In this document: one piece after another, positions 1 to 8,036 of the stretch | How the letters are laid out: each line of letters opens with the position of its first letter | Numbering within the stretch: the first letter of the stretch is position 1 | Assembly: GCA_965262585.1 (NCBI GenBank) | Contig: OZ253546.1 | Span: forward strand, 1,488,001 to 1,552,000 | DNA: 64,000 nucleotides | Direction of reading: 5' to 3' | Source: JAHRAW01 sp965262585 | Lineage (GTDB): Bacteria > Pseudomonadota > Gammaproteobacteria > Arenicellales > Poriferihabitantaceae | Program-made: the position numbers and the translations under genes | Notes under the pieces: model-generated | Told to the model about the DNA's origin: nothing | Seen by the model: only the letters and a program-made list of their open reading frames with translations | Database searches by the model: none

Positions 1-1379
1 TCGTTGGCCGGCAGTTCATAATCCGGCGGCACAAACCAGTTTGGCCGTTCCCACCCGTAAATGTGCCCGAAGACCGCGCCCAACGCCTTCATACGGTCGT
101 GGCAGGGCGTGGTTTTCAAGGGGGTGGCGGTGGCCCGCTCTTCGTCGGGGAAGTGGTTGGTGAATACGTTGCGGTAGGCTTCTTCGTTTTTGGCGCGCAG
201 ATACCCGCGCGTGGCGTACGGCCCAAAGCGGCGCGGATCCACCCCCATCATGTCCACCGTCGGCTCGCCGTCGATGATCCATTCCGCCAACTGCCAGCCG
301 GCACCGCCGGCCGCGGTGATGCCGAAACTATGCCCTTCATTGAGCCAGAAATTCTGCAGCCCCCAGGCCGGCCCGACGATCGGGTTGCCGTCCGGGGTAT
401 AGGCGATGGCGCCGTTGTAAACCTGCTTGACGCCGACTTCACCAAACGCCGGAACCCGGTTGATGCAGGCTTCGATGTGGGGCTCGAGACGCTCCAGATC
501 TCCCTGAAACAGTTCGTTTTCGCATTCCTCCGCCGGCCCGTCCACATAGCAGCAGGGCGCGCCGCGTTCGTAGATGCCGAGGATCATGCCACCGGCTTCC
601 TCGCGCAGGTAATAACCGGCATCGGATTCGCGCAACACCCCTTGTTCCGGGAGGCCACGCGCCTTACGCGCCAGGATTTCCGGGTGCGGCTCGGTGACGA
701 TGTATTGATGCTCGACCGGAATAACCGGAATATCAAGCCCCACCATGGCGCCAGTTTTGCGCGCGAAATTGCCGGTGCACGAGACCACATGTTGGCAGGC
801 GATGTCGCCCTGGTCGGTCTTCACCAGCCAGCCGTCGCCACGCGCCTCGATGGCGATGACCTGGGTGTGGCGGTGAATTTCCGCGCCCAGATTGCGCGCC
901 CCCCGGGCCAGGGCAGTGGTCAGGTCGTTGGGCTGGATGTAGCCATCTTCGGGGTGCTGGATGGCGCCGACCAAGCCTTCGGTGTTACACAGTGGCCAGA
1001 TTTCCCCGACCTGCTGCGGCGTCAAAAAGTTGATTTCAACGCCAACGGTTTTGCCCACACCGGCGTAGTAGCGATATTCGTCCATGCGGTCTTCGGTGCA
1101 CGCAAGGCGGATGTTGCTGACTTGGCTGAAACCCACCGACAGCCCGGTTTCCTGCTCCAGTTGCTGATAAAACCGCACCGAATACTGGTGCAGTTTGCCC
1201 ACCGAATAACTCATATTAAACAGCGGCAGCAGCCCGGCGGCGTGCCAGGTGGAGCCCGAGGTCAATTCCTTGCGCTCCACCAGCATCACGTCGCTCCAGC
1301 CTTTTTTGGCGAGGTGGTATAAAGTGCTTACGCCCACCACGCCGCCACCGATGACGACCACTTTGGCTTGAGATTTCAT
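1..1379 (-). CDS. Dimethylglycine/sarcosine dehydrogenase-type FAD oxidoreductase (C-terminal part off the window)
   Basis: This frame is open from the ATG at 1379 to the left edge of the window, so about 459 residues are visible and the gene is cut. The N-terminus carries a Rossmann FAD motif (GGGVVGVSTLYHLAKKG, about residues 10-26), followed by GSTWHAAGL. In dimethylglycine and sarcosine dehydrogenases the histidine of that WHAAGL motif carries the covalent flavin. The DAO-like domain continues with NEGHSFGI and GPYATRGYLRAKNEEAY, typical of the family before the folate-binding GcvT-like half, which should lie beyond the edge (family members are about 800 residues). The expected role is oxidative demethylation of an N-methylated glycine, possibly passing the methyl group to tetrahydrofolate. 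The exact substrate cannot be told. Its position just left of dnaA is unusual. Confidence 0.9.
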   Translation of the reverse strand, partial: MKSQAKVVVIGGGVVGVSTLYHLAKKGWSDVMLVERKELTSGSTWHAAGLLPLFNMSYSVGKLHQYSVRFYQQLEQETGLSVGFSQVSNIRLACTEDRMDEYRYYAGVGKTVGVEINFLTPQQVGEIWPLCNTEGLVGAIQHPEDGYIQPNDLTTALARGARNLGAEIHRHTQVIAIEARGDGWLVKTDQGDIACQHVVSCTGNFARKTGAMVGLDIPVIPVEHQYIVTEPHPEILARKARGLPEQGVLRESDAGYYLREEAGGMILGIYERGAPCCYVDGPAEECENELFQGDLERLEPHIEACINRVPAFGEVGVKQVYNGAIAYTPDGNPIVGPAWGLQNFWLNEGHSFGITAAGGAGWQLAEWIIDGEPTVDMMGVDPRRFGPYATRGYLRAKNEEAYRNVFTNHFPDEERATATPLKTTPCHDRMKALGAVFGHIYGWERPNWFVPPDYELPAN

Positions 1380-1768
1380 AATGCGTGTTCCGCGATGAAT
1401 TGTTGAGTTATATCGATGGTTAAGCCATTCGCAGCAACAACGGCAATGCTTTGATGCGACAGGGGCGTAACCGGATGCTGCCTCGGCAACTTGAATTTTT
1501 TTCCGGGCTTTTTTCCAGATTTCTTTGATGAATTATACGCTTTTGGAGTTTACTCATCGCCCTGGAAAAATTATCATCATGATTTATATATTGGTTGTGG
1601 ATAATTTTCCGCATTCGAATTACACTGGCCAACCTCGGGGGATATTGTTTAAGCGACGCCATTCATGCGACACGGGCGCGCCCACCGCCGACTCGGGGTA
1701 AACTAGTGAACAAACTGACGAACAAACTAACATGAACCACTGATTTTTTACGACCGTTTGAGTGAACT
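1380..1768. other. Intergenic region between the flavoenzyme gene and dnaA
   Basis: This stretch of 389 bases has no convincing gene. It is AT-rich in its middle part, holds one perfect DnaA box at 1596-1604, and has two copies of the 9-mer GAACAAACT at 1708-1716 and 1720-1728, shortly before dnaA. It probably holds the divergent promoters of the flavoenzyme gene and dnaA; no clear -35/-10 pair could be assigned. A short open frame on the minus strand (1420-1662) has no recognisable domain and is taken as chance. Confidence 0.6.
1596..1604 (-). promoter_or_regulatory. DnaA box upstream of dnaA
   Basis: The bases TGTGGATAA are the exact complement of the consensus DnaA box TTATCCACA. A single box upstream of dnaA fits the common autoregulation of dnaA by its own product. 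It could also be an outlying element of the origin, whose main box cluster lies between dnaA and dnaN. Confidence 0.6.
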
Positions 1769-3097
1769 TTGAGCATGCTCCAAATTTGGAACGATTGTAT
1801 TGACCAACTGAGGGATCATATCCCGGCGGCGGATATTAACACCTGGCTGACACCATTGCATCCGGTGCAACGGGATAACACGCTGAAACTGTTGGCCCCC
1901 AACCGCTACGTCCGCGATTATGTCAGGAAAAACTTCCTGATTCCCATTGAAAACGCCTTTCAGGGGATGAACAGCGGCACCGGGTTGGTGCAGGTGGAAA
2001 TTGGCGGACACGGCTCTGGCTTTGCCCCCACCGCCGATGCGCCGACACCGGACCACAGCCCGCCGCAGCCCTATGCCGGCGGAATCATGGACCCGGATCA
2101 CACCTTCGAAAAGCATGTGGAAGGCAGTTCCAATCAACTCGCGCGGGCGGCGGCGTTGCAGGTCGGCAAGAGTCCCGGCCGCTCCTACAACCCGCTGTTT
2201 ATCTACGGCGGGGTCGGCCTCGGCAAAACCCACCTGATGCAGGCCGCCGGACACCTGATGCGACAAACTGACCCGCGCGCCTCGGTCCTGTATGTGCGCT
2301 CGGAAATCTTCGTCAACGATATGGTGAACGCGCTGAAAACCGGCGCGATGCATAGTTTTAAGCGCCACTACCGGATGCAGAGCGCACTTTTAATTGACGA
2401 CATTCAGTTTCTCGCCAAAAAAACCCAGTCCCAGGAAGAGTTTTTCCACACTTTCAGCGCGCTTCTGGAAGGCCAACGGCAGATTATCATCGCCAGCGAC
2501 CGCATTCCCAACGCCATCACCAACGTCGACCCGAGGCTAATCTCCCGCTTCGACAGTGGCCTGACGGTGGGCATAGACCCGCCGGAACTTGAAACCCGGG
2601 TGGCTATTCTGGAAAAAAAGGCGCTGGAACAAGGCATCGATCTTCCAGACGATGTCGCTTTTTTCGTCGCCAACGCGGTGCGCTCCAACGTCCGCGTGCT
2701 GGAAGGCGCGCTGCATCGCATCCTCGCCAACGCCCGTTTCACAGGCCGGGCCGTGGACATAGACCTGGCCCGGGAGGCGTTGCGCGACTTGCTCGCCCAT
2801 CAGGAACGGCAACTCAGCATCGAAAATATTCAACAGATCGTGGCCGAATACCACAAACTGCGGGTCGCCGACCTGCTGTCTAAAAACCGCGCCCGGAACA
2901 TCGCCCGCCCCCGCCAGTTGGCGATGTTCCTCGCCAAAGAATACACCCACCTCAGCCTGCCCCAAATCGGCGACCGCTTTGGTGGACGCGACCATACCAC
3001 CGTGTTGCATGCATGCCGTAAAATCACCGAACTCTTGCAAACCGATGCCAAAACAAAGGAAGATTATCGGAATCTACAACGCCTGTTCGGGGCATAA
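1769..3097 (+). CDS. dnaA: Chromosomal replication initiator DnaA
   Basis: DnaA binds DnaA boxes at oriC, opens the duplex and loads the DnaB helicase. The 442-residue product is slightly shorter than E. coli DnaA (467), mostly through a short linker domain II. Domain I is seen in the first 80 residues (LAPNRYVRDYVRKNF). The AAA+ domain has a Walker A motif (GGVGLGKTH) and Walker B (LLIDDIQF). Domain IV ends with the DnaA signature (FGGRDHTTVLHACRKI) that contacts DnaA boxes. The frame can start with TTG at 1769 or ATG at 1775, only two codons apart; the longer form aligns well with the E. coli N-terminus. Neither has a strong ribosome binding site. A DnaA box at 1596-1604 suggests autoregulation. 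Confidence 0.97.
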   Translation: MSMLQIWNDCIDQLRDHIPAADINTWLTPLHPVQRDNTLKLLAPNRYVRDYVRKNFLIPIENAFQGMNSGTGLVQVEIGGHGSGFAPTADAPTPDHSPPQPYAGGIMDPDHTFEKHVEGSSNQLARAAALQVGKSPGRSYNPLFIYGGVGLGKTHLMQAAGHLMRQTDPRASVLYVRSEIFVNDMVNALKTGAMHSFKRHYRMQSALLIDDIQFLAKKTQSQEEFFHTFSALLEGQRQIIIASDRIPNAITNVDPRLISRFDSGLTVGIDPPELETRVAILEKKALEQGIDLPDDVAFFVANAVRSNVRVLEGALHRILANARFTGRAVDIDLAREALRDLLAHQERQLSIENIQQIVAEYHKLRVADLLSKNRARNIARPRQLAMFLAKEYTHLSLPQIGDRFGGRDHTTVLHACRKITELLQTDAKTKEDYRNLQRLFGA

Positions 3098-3266
3098 TCT
3101 TGGAGCATGAACTCGTACTTTCCTGTGGATAAACTACCCTCGGCTGTGAATAACTTCTCGGAAAGTTTTTTACCCACAATCGATCATTTCGTTTTACAAT
3201 ACCCCCAATGGTTTTATACACCGCCATCTGACACATAATCCGTTGATAATAAGGCATTAATCCAAA

Positions 3267-3275
3267 TTATCCACA
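3267..3275 (+). promoter_or_regulatory. DnaA box proximal to the DnaA-trio
   Basis: A perfect TTATCCACA in the forward direction, 15 bases before the trinucleotide run. In the DnaA-trio model, DnaA bound to such a box nucleates a filament that extends onto the trinucleotide repeats of one strand. Confidence 0.75.
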
Positions 3276-3290
3276 AATTCGCAGTGCTTA

Positions 3291-3303
3291 ACTACTACTA
3301 CTA
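3291..3303 (+). promoter_or_regulatory. DnaA-trio-like trinucleotide run (origin unwinding element)
   Basis: ACTACTACTACTA gives four in-phase CTA/ACT triplets, followed by AT-rich DNA (AATTTAATT) directly before the dnaN start. The complementary strand reads 3'-GAT-5' repeats, the DnaA-trio consensus. Its spacing and orientation relative to the box at 3267-3275 fit the model. The function is inferred from pattern only. Confidence 0.65.
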
Positions 3304-3312
3304 AATTTAATT

Positions 3313-4422
3313 ATGAAACTAAAGATAGAGCGTGCAAAACTCCTTCCGACTTTAAGTTTGGTGAGCAGTGTGGTGGAAAAACGCCAGACTTTGCCAATTC
3401 TGTCCAATCTGTATTTCGAGATGAGCAAGGGAAAACTGCGCGTGCTTGCAACCGATTTGGAAGTACAGATCTCGGAACCCATCCTTGATGTTAAGGGAGA
3501 CGATGGATCCTTTACGGTGTCCATGCAGAAAATCCTTGATATTGCGCGTATGTTACCGGAAAAAGCGGTTATCTCCTTCAAACTGGAGAAAGAGAAGGTG
3601 CTCGTAACTTCCGGGCGGAGTCGCTATAAACTGAATACCTTGCCGTCGGTAGATTTTCCCGGAATCGAGACGAGTAACTGGGAAGAACGCTTCAAAATCA
3701 ATCAGTTAACCTTGAAATCGTTGCTGGACAAAACCGCTTTCGCGATGGCGGTGCAGGATGTGCGCTATTATTTGAACGGTGTGCTGTTCCAACTGTCGAG
3801 CAAGAAACTTCGCGCCATCGCTACTGACGGCCACCGTCTTGCCCAGTCCGATGTGTCTATCGACCTCGATATCAGCGAAACCAGGGAATTGATTGTACCG
3901 CGCAAGGCCATCGCCGAGGTGAACCGGTTTATCGACGAAAACGAAGAAACCGAGTTGACCATTGAAATGAGCCGCAATCATCTCAAATTGAGCAAGGGTG
4001 AGACGGTACTCATCACCAACTTGATTGATGGGAAATTCCCGGAATTCAAGGGGGTTTTGGATAATGTCCTGGACATCGTTGTCAGCGTCAACCGCACGGA
4101 GTTCATCGACACGCTGAATCGCGCCGCGGTGCTGACCACCGCCAGCGACCGGTTCCGGGGCATCAAATTCAACTTGGAAGAAGGGGTGCTGCGGGTAACC
4201 GCCAGTAATCTGGAACAGGAAGAGGCTGTGGAAGAGATGGCGGTGGAATACAGCGGCGATCCGGTGGAAGTCGGCTATAACGTGTTGTATCTCATCGACG
4301 CCGCCCGTGCCAGCCACAATGAAACCATAGAACTGCACTTGCAGGGAAATGACGGGATTTGCGTTATCAAGGAACCCGGTGACGAACACACCACTTGGTT
4401 GATTATGCCCATGCGGATTTAG
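3313..4422 (+). CDS. dnaN: DNA polymerase III beta subunit (sliding clamp)
   Basis: DnaN forms the dimeric ring that holds DNA polymerase III on DNA. The 369-residue product matches the family length (366 in E. coli) and is colinear along its three clamp folds: MKLKIERAKLLPTLSLVSSV at the N-terminus, YYLNGVLFQL and ATDGHRLA in the middle domain, and the C-terminal WLIMPMRI ending typical of gammaproteobacterial clamps. It begins 10 bases after the DnaA-trio-like element, so its leader overlaps the origin. In most relatives recF follows directly, but here a 0.6 kb non-coding stretch with parS sites follows instead. Confidence 0.97.
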   Translation: MKLKIERAKLLPTLSLVSSVVEKRQTLPILSNLYFEMSKGKLRVLATDLEVQISEPILDVKGDDGSFTVSMQKILDIARMLPEKAVISFKLEKEKVLVTSGRSRYKLNTLPSVDFPGIETSNWEERFKINQLTLKSLLDKTAFAMAVQDVRYYLNGVLFQLSSKKLRAIATDGHRLAQSDVSIDLDISETRELIVPRKAIAEVNRFIDENEETELTIEMSRNHLKLSKGETVLITNLIDGKFPEFKGVLDNVLDIVVSVNRTEFIDTLNRAAVLTTASDRFRGIKFNLEEGVLRVTASNLEQEEAVEEMAVEYSGDPVEVGYNVLYLIDAARASHNETIELHLQGNDGICVIKEPGDEHTTWLIMPMRI

Positions 4423-4512
4423 AGGTTCTCTGGCCTACGCCGGACTGGCCGGAGACCCCGTATTCACAAGCACCCCTCGGCATCCCCATCGCCGCATCCT
4501 GAAAATGGGCGA

Positions 4513-4528
4513 TGTTTCACGTGAAACA
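4513..4528. promoter_or_regulatory. parS site 1 (ParB/Spo0J binding)
   Basis: TGTTTCACGTGAAACA is a perfect 16-base palindrome equal to the chromosomal parS consensus bound by ParB. Here the symmetry extends further, to a 26-base palindrome at 4508-4533. parS near oriC seeds the ParB complex that recruits SMC and ParA for origin segregation. The parAB genes are not in this window. Confidence 0.92.
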
Positions 4529-4689
4529 TCGCCAAATCCGCCCTCAGATGGATAATAGGGCGATTCTCAAAACCCCAAAGGGCATCTTTGGTGCCGTGCC
4601 GGACAATAAGACCGGTTCTCTGTTATTTCCGGCGCCTCCCCCAGAAACCCCCGCTCCAACGCCGTCACGGCTTGCTCGTTCTGAGCCAA

Positions 4690-4705
4690 TGTTTCACGTG
4701 AAACA
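4690..4705. promoter_or_regulatory. parS site 2 (ParB/Spo0J binding)
   Basis: A second perfect TGTTTCACGTGAAACA, with symmetry to 18 bases (4689-4706). It lies 177 bases from the first site. Two close sites in one intergenic region less than 2 kb from the putative origin make a strong ParB loading point. Confidence 0.92.
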
Positions 4706-4954
4706 TCGTATAGCAATGCCCATGAGTGCTTAACCCGGCTTATCGGGCGGGCAAAAGCGGCGAGTGTGGGGGCCTGTCGGCTGCCCTGAAACAAGCAAGA
4801 TCAAGCCAAAGTCAGGGCTGGAAATAGCCACCGAAAACCACCTCCAATCCGCGGTGAAAACCCCCGGTGTTTCGGCATCCCGGCGTGCTTTCGGAAGGCT
4901 TTCGGGGCGCGCCCGAAAAAACACCGTAACTAGTTGATTTTCAACACACATAAT

Positions 4955-4976
4955 CCCGGCGCCGGGGTGCTTTTTT
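4955..4976 (+). terminator. Possible rho-independent terminator before gyrB
   Basis: A self-complementary GC block (CCCGGCGCCGGG, 4955-4966) is followed after four bases by six T residues (4971-4976). It could end transcripts entering from dnaN, or only be part of the gyrB promoter region. The loop would be very tight, so confidence is low. Confidence 0.3.
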
Positions 4977-5025
4977 GGCGCCGTGTGTGGTAAAATCACC
5001 CACTCCTGAATCCCCTCATTCGCAG

Positions 5026-7419
5026 ATGGCAGACAACTACGATTCCAGCAGTATCACCGTCCTCAAAGGGCTGGATGCGGTTCGCAAACGGCCGGGAATG
5101 TATATCGGCGACACCGACGACGGTTCTGGCTTGCACCACATGGTTTTCGAAGTAGTGGACAACGCCATTGACGAAGCCCTGGCGGGACACTGCAGCCGCA
5201 TCGAAATAACTATCGGTGCTGATGAGTCAATAGTCGTTTCCGATGATGGGCGAGGCATTCCCACCGGAATTCTCGAAGAGGAAGGCGGCAAAAGCGCCGC
5301 CGAGGTCATCATGACGGTGCTGCACGCCGGTGGCAAGTTCGACCAGAATTCCTACAAGGTCTCCGGCGGGTTGCACGGCGTAGGCGTCTCCGTAGTCAAC
5401 GCCCTGTCCGAGCGGCTCGAACTGGAAATCTATCGCGACGGCAAAATCCACCGTCAGGAATACGCCCATGGCGTGCCGCTGGCACCGCTGGCGATGGCGG
5501 GCGACACCGACCGCACCGGCACCACCATCACTTTCATGGCTGACCGCAAGACCTTCAGTACGGTGCAGTTCCATTACGACATCCTCGCCAAACGCCTGCG
5601 CGAACTCTCTTTTCTCAATTCCGGCATTCGCATCGAGTTGCGCGATGCGCGCACCGACCAGGGTGACGTATTTGAATACGAAGGAGGTATCGCCGCCTTC
5701 GTCGGCTACCTCAACCGCAAGAAAACCGCGCTGCATCCCACCGTGTTCAACATGAATACCGACAAGGACGGCGTTCAGGTGGAGTTGGCCATGCAGTGGA
5801 ACGACACCTATCAGGAAAACACGTTCTGCTACACCAATAACATTCCCCAGGTGGACGGCGGCTCCCATCTGGCCGGCCTTCGCGGCGCCATGACCCGAAC
5901 CCTCAACGGCTACATCAATGGCCTCGGCCTCGCCAAAAAAGCCAAGGTTGGTCTCAGCGGCGACGACTGCCGCGAAGGGCTGACCGCGGTGTTGTCCATC
6001 AAGTTGGCCGACCCGAAGTTTTCTTCCCAGACCAAAGACAAACTGGTGTCGTCGGAAGTGAAGAGCGTGGTGGAATCTCAAGTGGCGGAAAGTCTGGGAA
6101 GTTTTCTGATGGAGAACCCCGCCGAAGCCAAGGCGATTGCCCACCGGATCGTCGAATCGGCACGCGCCCGGGAAGCGGCGCGCAAGGCGCGGGATATGAC
6201 CCGGCGCAAGAACGCGCTAGATTTGGGCGGCTTGCCCGGCAAGTTGGCGGACTGCCAAGAGAAGGACCCGGCGCTGTGCGAGATTTATCTGGTGGAAGGC
6301 GATTCCGCCGGCGGCAGTGCCAAGCAGGCGCGCGACCGGCGCTTTCAGGCGGTGCTGCCGCTGAAGGGCAAAATCCTCAATGTGGAAAAAGCCCGCTTTG
6401 ACAAGATGGTGACTTCCGATGAAGTCACCACCCTGATCACCGCCCTCGGCACCGGTATTGGCAAGGACGACTTCGACGCCGGCAAACTTCGCTACCACCG
6501 CATCATTTTGATGACCGATGCCGACGTCGACGGCTCCCACATCCGAACCCTGTTGCTGACCTTCTTTTTCCGGCAGATGTTGGAACTTCTGGAGCGGGGA
6601 CACGTGTATATCGCCCAGCCGCCGCTCTATAAAATGACCGCGAACAAGAAAGAAATCTATGTCAAGGATGACGCCGAGATGGCCGGCTATTGGTTGGCGA
6701 GGATCGGAGAGAAGGCGCAAATTCGGTTGCACAATGGCCACGTCCTGCGGGATGCCGAACTGAAATCAACGGTGTCTGATTTTCACGCCACCGAAGCCAC
6801 CATCGCACGCCTTGCGCGACGCTATAACCGGGAAGTGTTGAACGCCCTGTTGTCGGTGGAGCCGGTGGCGGTCGAAGACTTGGACTCCGCCGAGGCACTG
6901 GCGCGAATCGCCGGTGAACTGGAGCAGTCCTTGAACCGCTCGGCCTCGGATGTTCTGAGTTACTCAGTGTCCGGCCAAGCGCAAACCTTGCTGGTCACGC
7001 GCCGCCAATATGGATTGGATGAGGACTTCCGATTGGGCGAAGGGTTTTTCAAAAGCCCGGAATACCGTGGCCTGATCGCGTGGTCGGCGAGGTTGCGTGA
7101 AATGGAAGCCGGCCCGCTGACCTCGGTGTGGGGCGAGGCGGAAACCACCGGCGCGCGTTTTACCGAATCTGTCGAGTGGATCACCGCCCGCGCAAAGAAA
7201 GGCATCAGCATTCAGCGTTACAAGGGACTCGGCGAGATGAACCCGGAGCAACTGTGGGAGACCACCATGGACCCCGAAGTTCGCCGGCTGCTGAAGGTCA
7301 CCATCGAAGACGTCGTTGGCACCGACGAAGCCTTCATCACCCTGATGGGCGATCAGGTGGAGCCGCGCAGGGAATTCATCGAAAAAAACGCCTTCGCAGT
7401 CGCCAACTTGGATGTTTGA
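5026..7419 (+). CDS. gyrB: DNA gyrase subunit B
   Basis: GyrB is the ATPase subunit of DNA gyrase, which puts negative supercoils into DNA. The product of 797 residues matches E. coli GyrB (804). The start is set at the ATG beginning MADNYDSSS, because the frame upstream of it is non-coding leader. The GHKL ATPase domain is shown by AVRKRPGMYIGD, EVVDNAIDEA and GLHGVGVSVVNALS. The Toprim domain has EGDSAGGSAKQARDRRFQA and DADVDGSHIRTLLLTFF. The C-terminal gyrase B domain has IQRYKGLGEMNP and ends in NAFAVANLDV, near identical to E. coli. An insert of about 170 residues between Toprim and this tail is the one typical of proteobacterial GyrB. The gene converges on the next one with only five bases between stops. 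Confidence 0.97.
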   Translation: MADNYDSSSITVLKGLDAVRKRPGMYIGDTDDGSGLHHMVFEVVDNAIDEALAGHCSRIEITIGADESIVVSDDGRGIPTGILEEEGGKSAAEVIMTVLHAGGKFDQNSYKVSGGLHGVGVSVVNALSERLELEIYRDGKIHRQEYAHGVPLAPLAMAGDTDRTGTTITFMADRKTFSTVQFHYDILAKRLRELSFLNSGIRIELRDARTDQGDVFEYEGGIAAFVGYLNRKKTALHPTVFNMNTDKDGVQVELAMQWNDTYQENTFCYTNNIPQVDGGSHLAGLRGAMTRTLNGYINGLGLAKKAKVGLSGDDCREGLTAVLSIKLADPKFSSQTKDKLVSSEVKSVVESQVAESLGSFLMENPAEAKAIAHRIVESARAREAARKARDMTRRKNALDLGGLPGKLADCQEKDPALCEIYLVEGDSAGGSAKQARDRRFQAVLPLKGKILNVEKARFDKMVTSDEVTTLITALGTGIGKDDFDAGKLRYHRIILMTDADVDGSHIRTLLLTFFFRQMLELLERGHVYIAQPPLYKMTANKKEIYVKDDAEMAGYWLARIGEKAQIRLHNGHVLRDAELKSTVSDFHATEATIARLARRYNREVLNALLSVEPVAVEDLDSAEALARIAGELEQSLNRSASDVLSYSVSGQAQTLLVTRRQYGLDEDFRLGEGFFKSPEYRGLIAWSARLREMEAGPLTSVWGEAETTGARFTESVEWITARAKKGISIQRYKGLGEMNPEQLWETTMDPEVRRLLKVTIEDVVGTDEAFITLMGDQVEPRREFIEKNAFAVANLDV

Positions 7420-7424
7420 TTCGG

Positions 7425-7994
7425 TTATTCGAACTCGTCTCGGGGTTTAGCGAAAACCCGATTCAGCATGGGGATGAAATGCGCCAGGGGTTTGGATTGG
7501 TATTCTGGATCAAAACAATTCTGGTCGTAGTTCTCGCAAAAATCCACGCAATCCTGATACCACCGATGCCCTCGGTATCGCTCCCGGGCGTTGCGATCGC
7601 CGCCCAGGTGGTGGGCGTAGTAGTATGTCTGAAACAGGCCGTGATGCTCGATAATCCAATGGGTGCGTTCGGAAACATAGGGCCGCAGGATGGCCGCCGC
7701 CATTTCGCTGTGGGACAGGGGCGCCAGCACATCGCCAATATCGTGGAGCAACGCCGCCACCACCATCTCCTCGGACTCGCCACCGGCCTCGGCGCGGGTT
7801 GCCGATTGCAGCGAATGCTCCAGCCGGGAAACTTTGTAGCCGCCAAAAGACGCATCCAGTTGCCGCAACGCCGCCACCAGCCGCGCCGGCAGGTCGCGAA
7901 TGTATTCCTGCTCTTGCCGGTGTAGCAACGCATAATCCTCGCTGCTGCCATCGGCCATGCGGGTGAAGTTGACGGTTTGTGCGGGTTTATTCAT
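7425..7994 (-). CDS. HD-domain protein of the PhnZ/MIOX-like oxygenase type
   Basis: A 189-residue HD-domain protein. The segment SRLEHSLQSA followed by MVVAALLHDIGD closely resembles the first metal-binding helices of PhnZ, the mixed-valent diiron oxygenase that cleaves 2-amino-1-hydroxyethylphosphonate, and of its relatives TmpB and inositol oxygenase. Further histidines (WIIEHHGLFQ, YYYAHHLGG) can complete a dinuclear metal site. The C-terminal part (RWYQDCVDFCENYDQNCFDPEY) is the one usual in longer members of this family. No phosphonate gene lies nearby, so the substrate is unknown; an HD phosphohydrolase role is the alternative. It is transcribed toward gyrB. Confidence 0.7.
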   Translation of the reverse strand: MNKPAQTVNFTRMADGSSEDYALLHRQEQEYIRDLPARLVAALRQLDASFGGYKVSRLEHSLQSATRAEAGGESEEMVVAALLHDIGDVLAPLSHSEMAAAILRPYVSERTHWIIEHHGLFQTYYYAHHLGGDRNARERYRGHRWYQDCVDFCENYDQNCFDPEYQSKPLAHFIPMLNRVFAKPRDEFE

Positions 7995-8036
7995 GGGCGC
8001 ATGCTGTTCCTGAAATGGTTGCCTAACACTAATGAA

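Larger units (their letters stand above)
3098..3312. other. Probable oriC: DnaA-box cluster and unwinding element between dnaA and dnaN
   Basis: The 215-base gap holds perfect or consensus DnaA boxes at 3124-3132 (TGTGGATAA, minus), 3145-3153 (TGTGAATAA, minus) and 3267-3275 (TTATCCACA, plus), with one-mismatch boxes at 3170-3178 (TTACCCACA) and 3214-3222 (TTATACACC). After the last box comes a mixed spacer with a GC patch, then ACTACTACTACTA at 3291-3303 and AT-rich DNA running into dnaN. That order (box, GC patch, trinucleotide run, AT-rich DNA) is the arrangement described for the basal unwinding system with DnaA-trio in Bacillus subtilis and many other bacteria. The dnaA promoter-distal side thus both starts replication and carries the dnaN leader. 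Confidence 0.82.
4423..5025. other. Non-coding gap dnaN-gyrB with two parS sites, in the usual place of recF
   Basis: The gap of 603 bases has no recF-like frame in any reading direction. It begins with an inverted repeat (4427-4435 with 4447-4455) just after dnaN that may be a weak terminator, although no T-run follows. It holds two perfect ParB-binding parS palindromes at 4513-4528 and 4690-4705, and a GC palindrome plus T-run at 4955-4976. The forward frame 4512-4733 encodes MFHVKH twice only because parS reads so in that frame; it is not a gene. A TAAAAT hexamer at 4991-4996 could be the -10 box of gyrB. Confidence 0.8.

Noticed and set aside
63..1322. Long plus-strand frame of 419 codons
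   Set aside because: It is the mirror of the minus-strand flavoenzyme gene, which has clear FAD and flavinylation motifs; the plus frame has no family features.
1420..1662. 80-codon minus-strand frame upstream of dnaA
   Set aside because: It has no domain or ribosome binding site, and it covers a DnaA box and AT-rich regulatory DNA.
4512..4733. Open frame of 73 codons with MFHVKH at both ends
   Set aside because: MFHVKH is the translation of the parS palindrome. The frame exists only because two parS sites are in phase, and the rest has no recognisable domain.
5227..6144. Long minus-strand frame of 305 codons inside gyrB
   Set aside because: It lies antisense to highly conserved gyrB sequence and has no recognisable domain; it is the usual shadow in GC-rich DNA.
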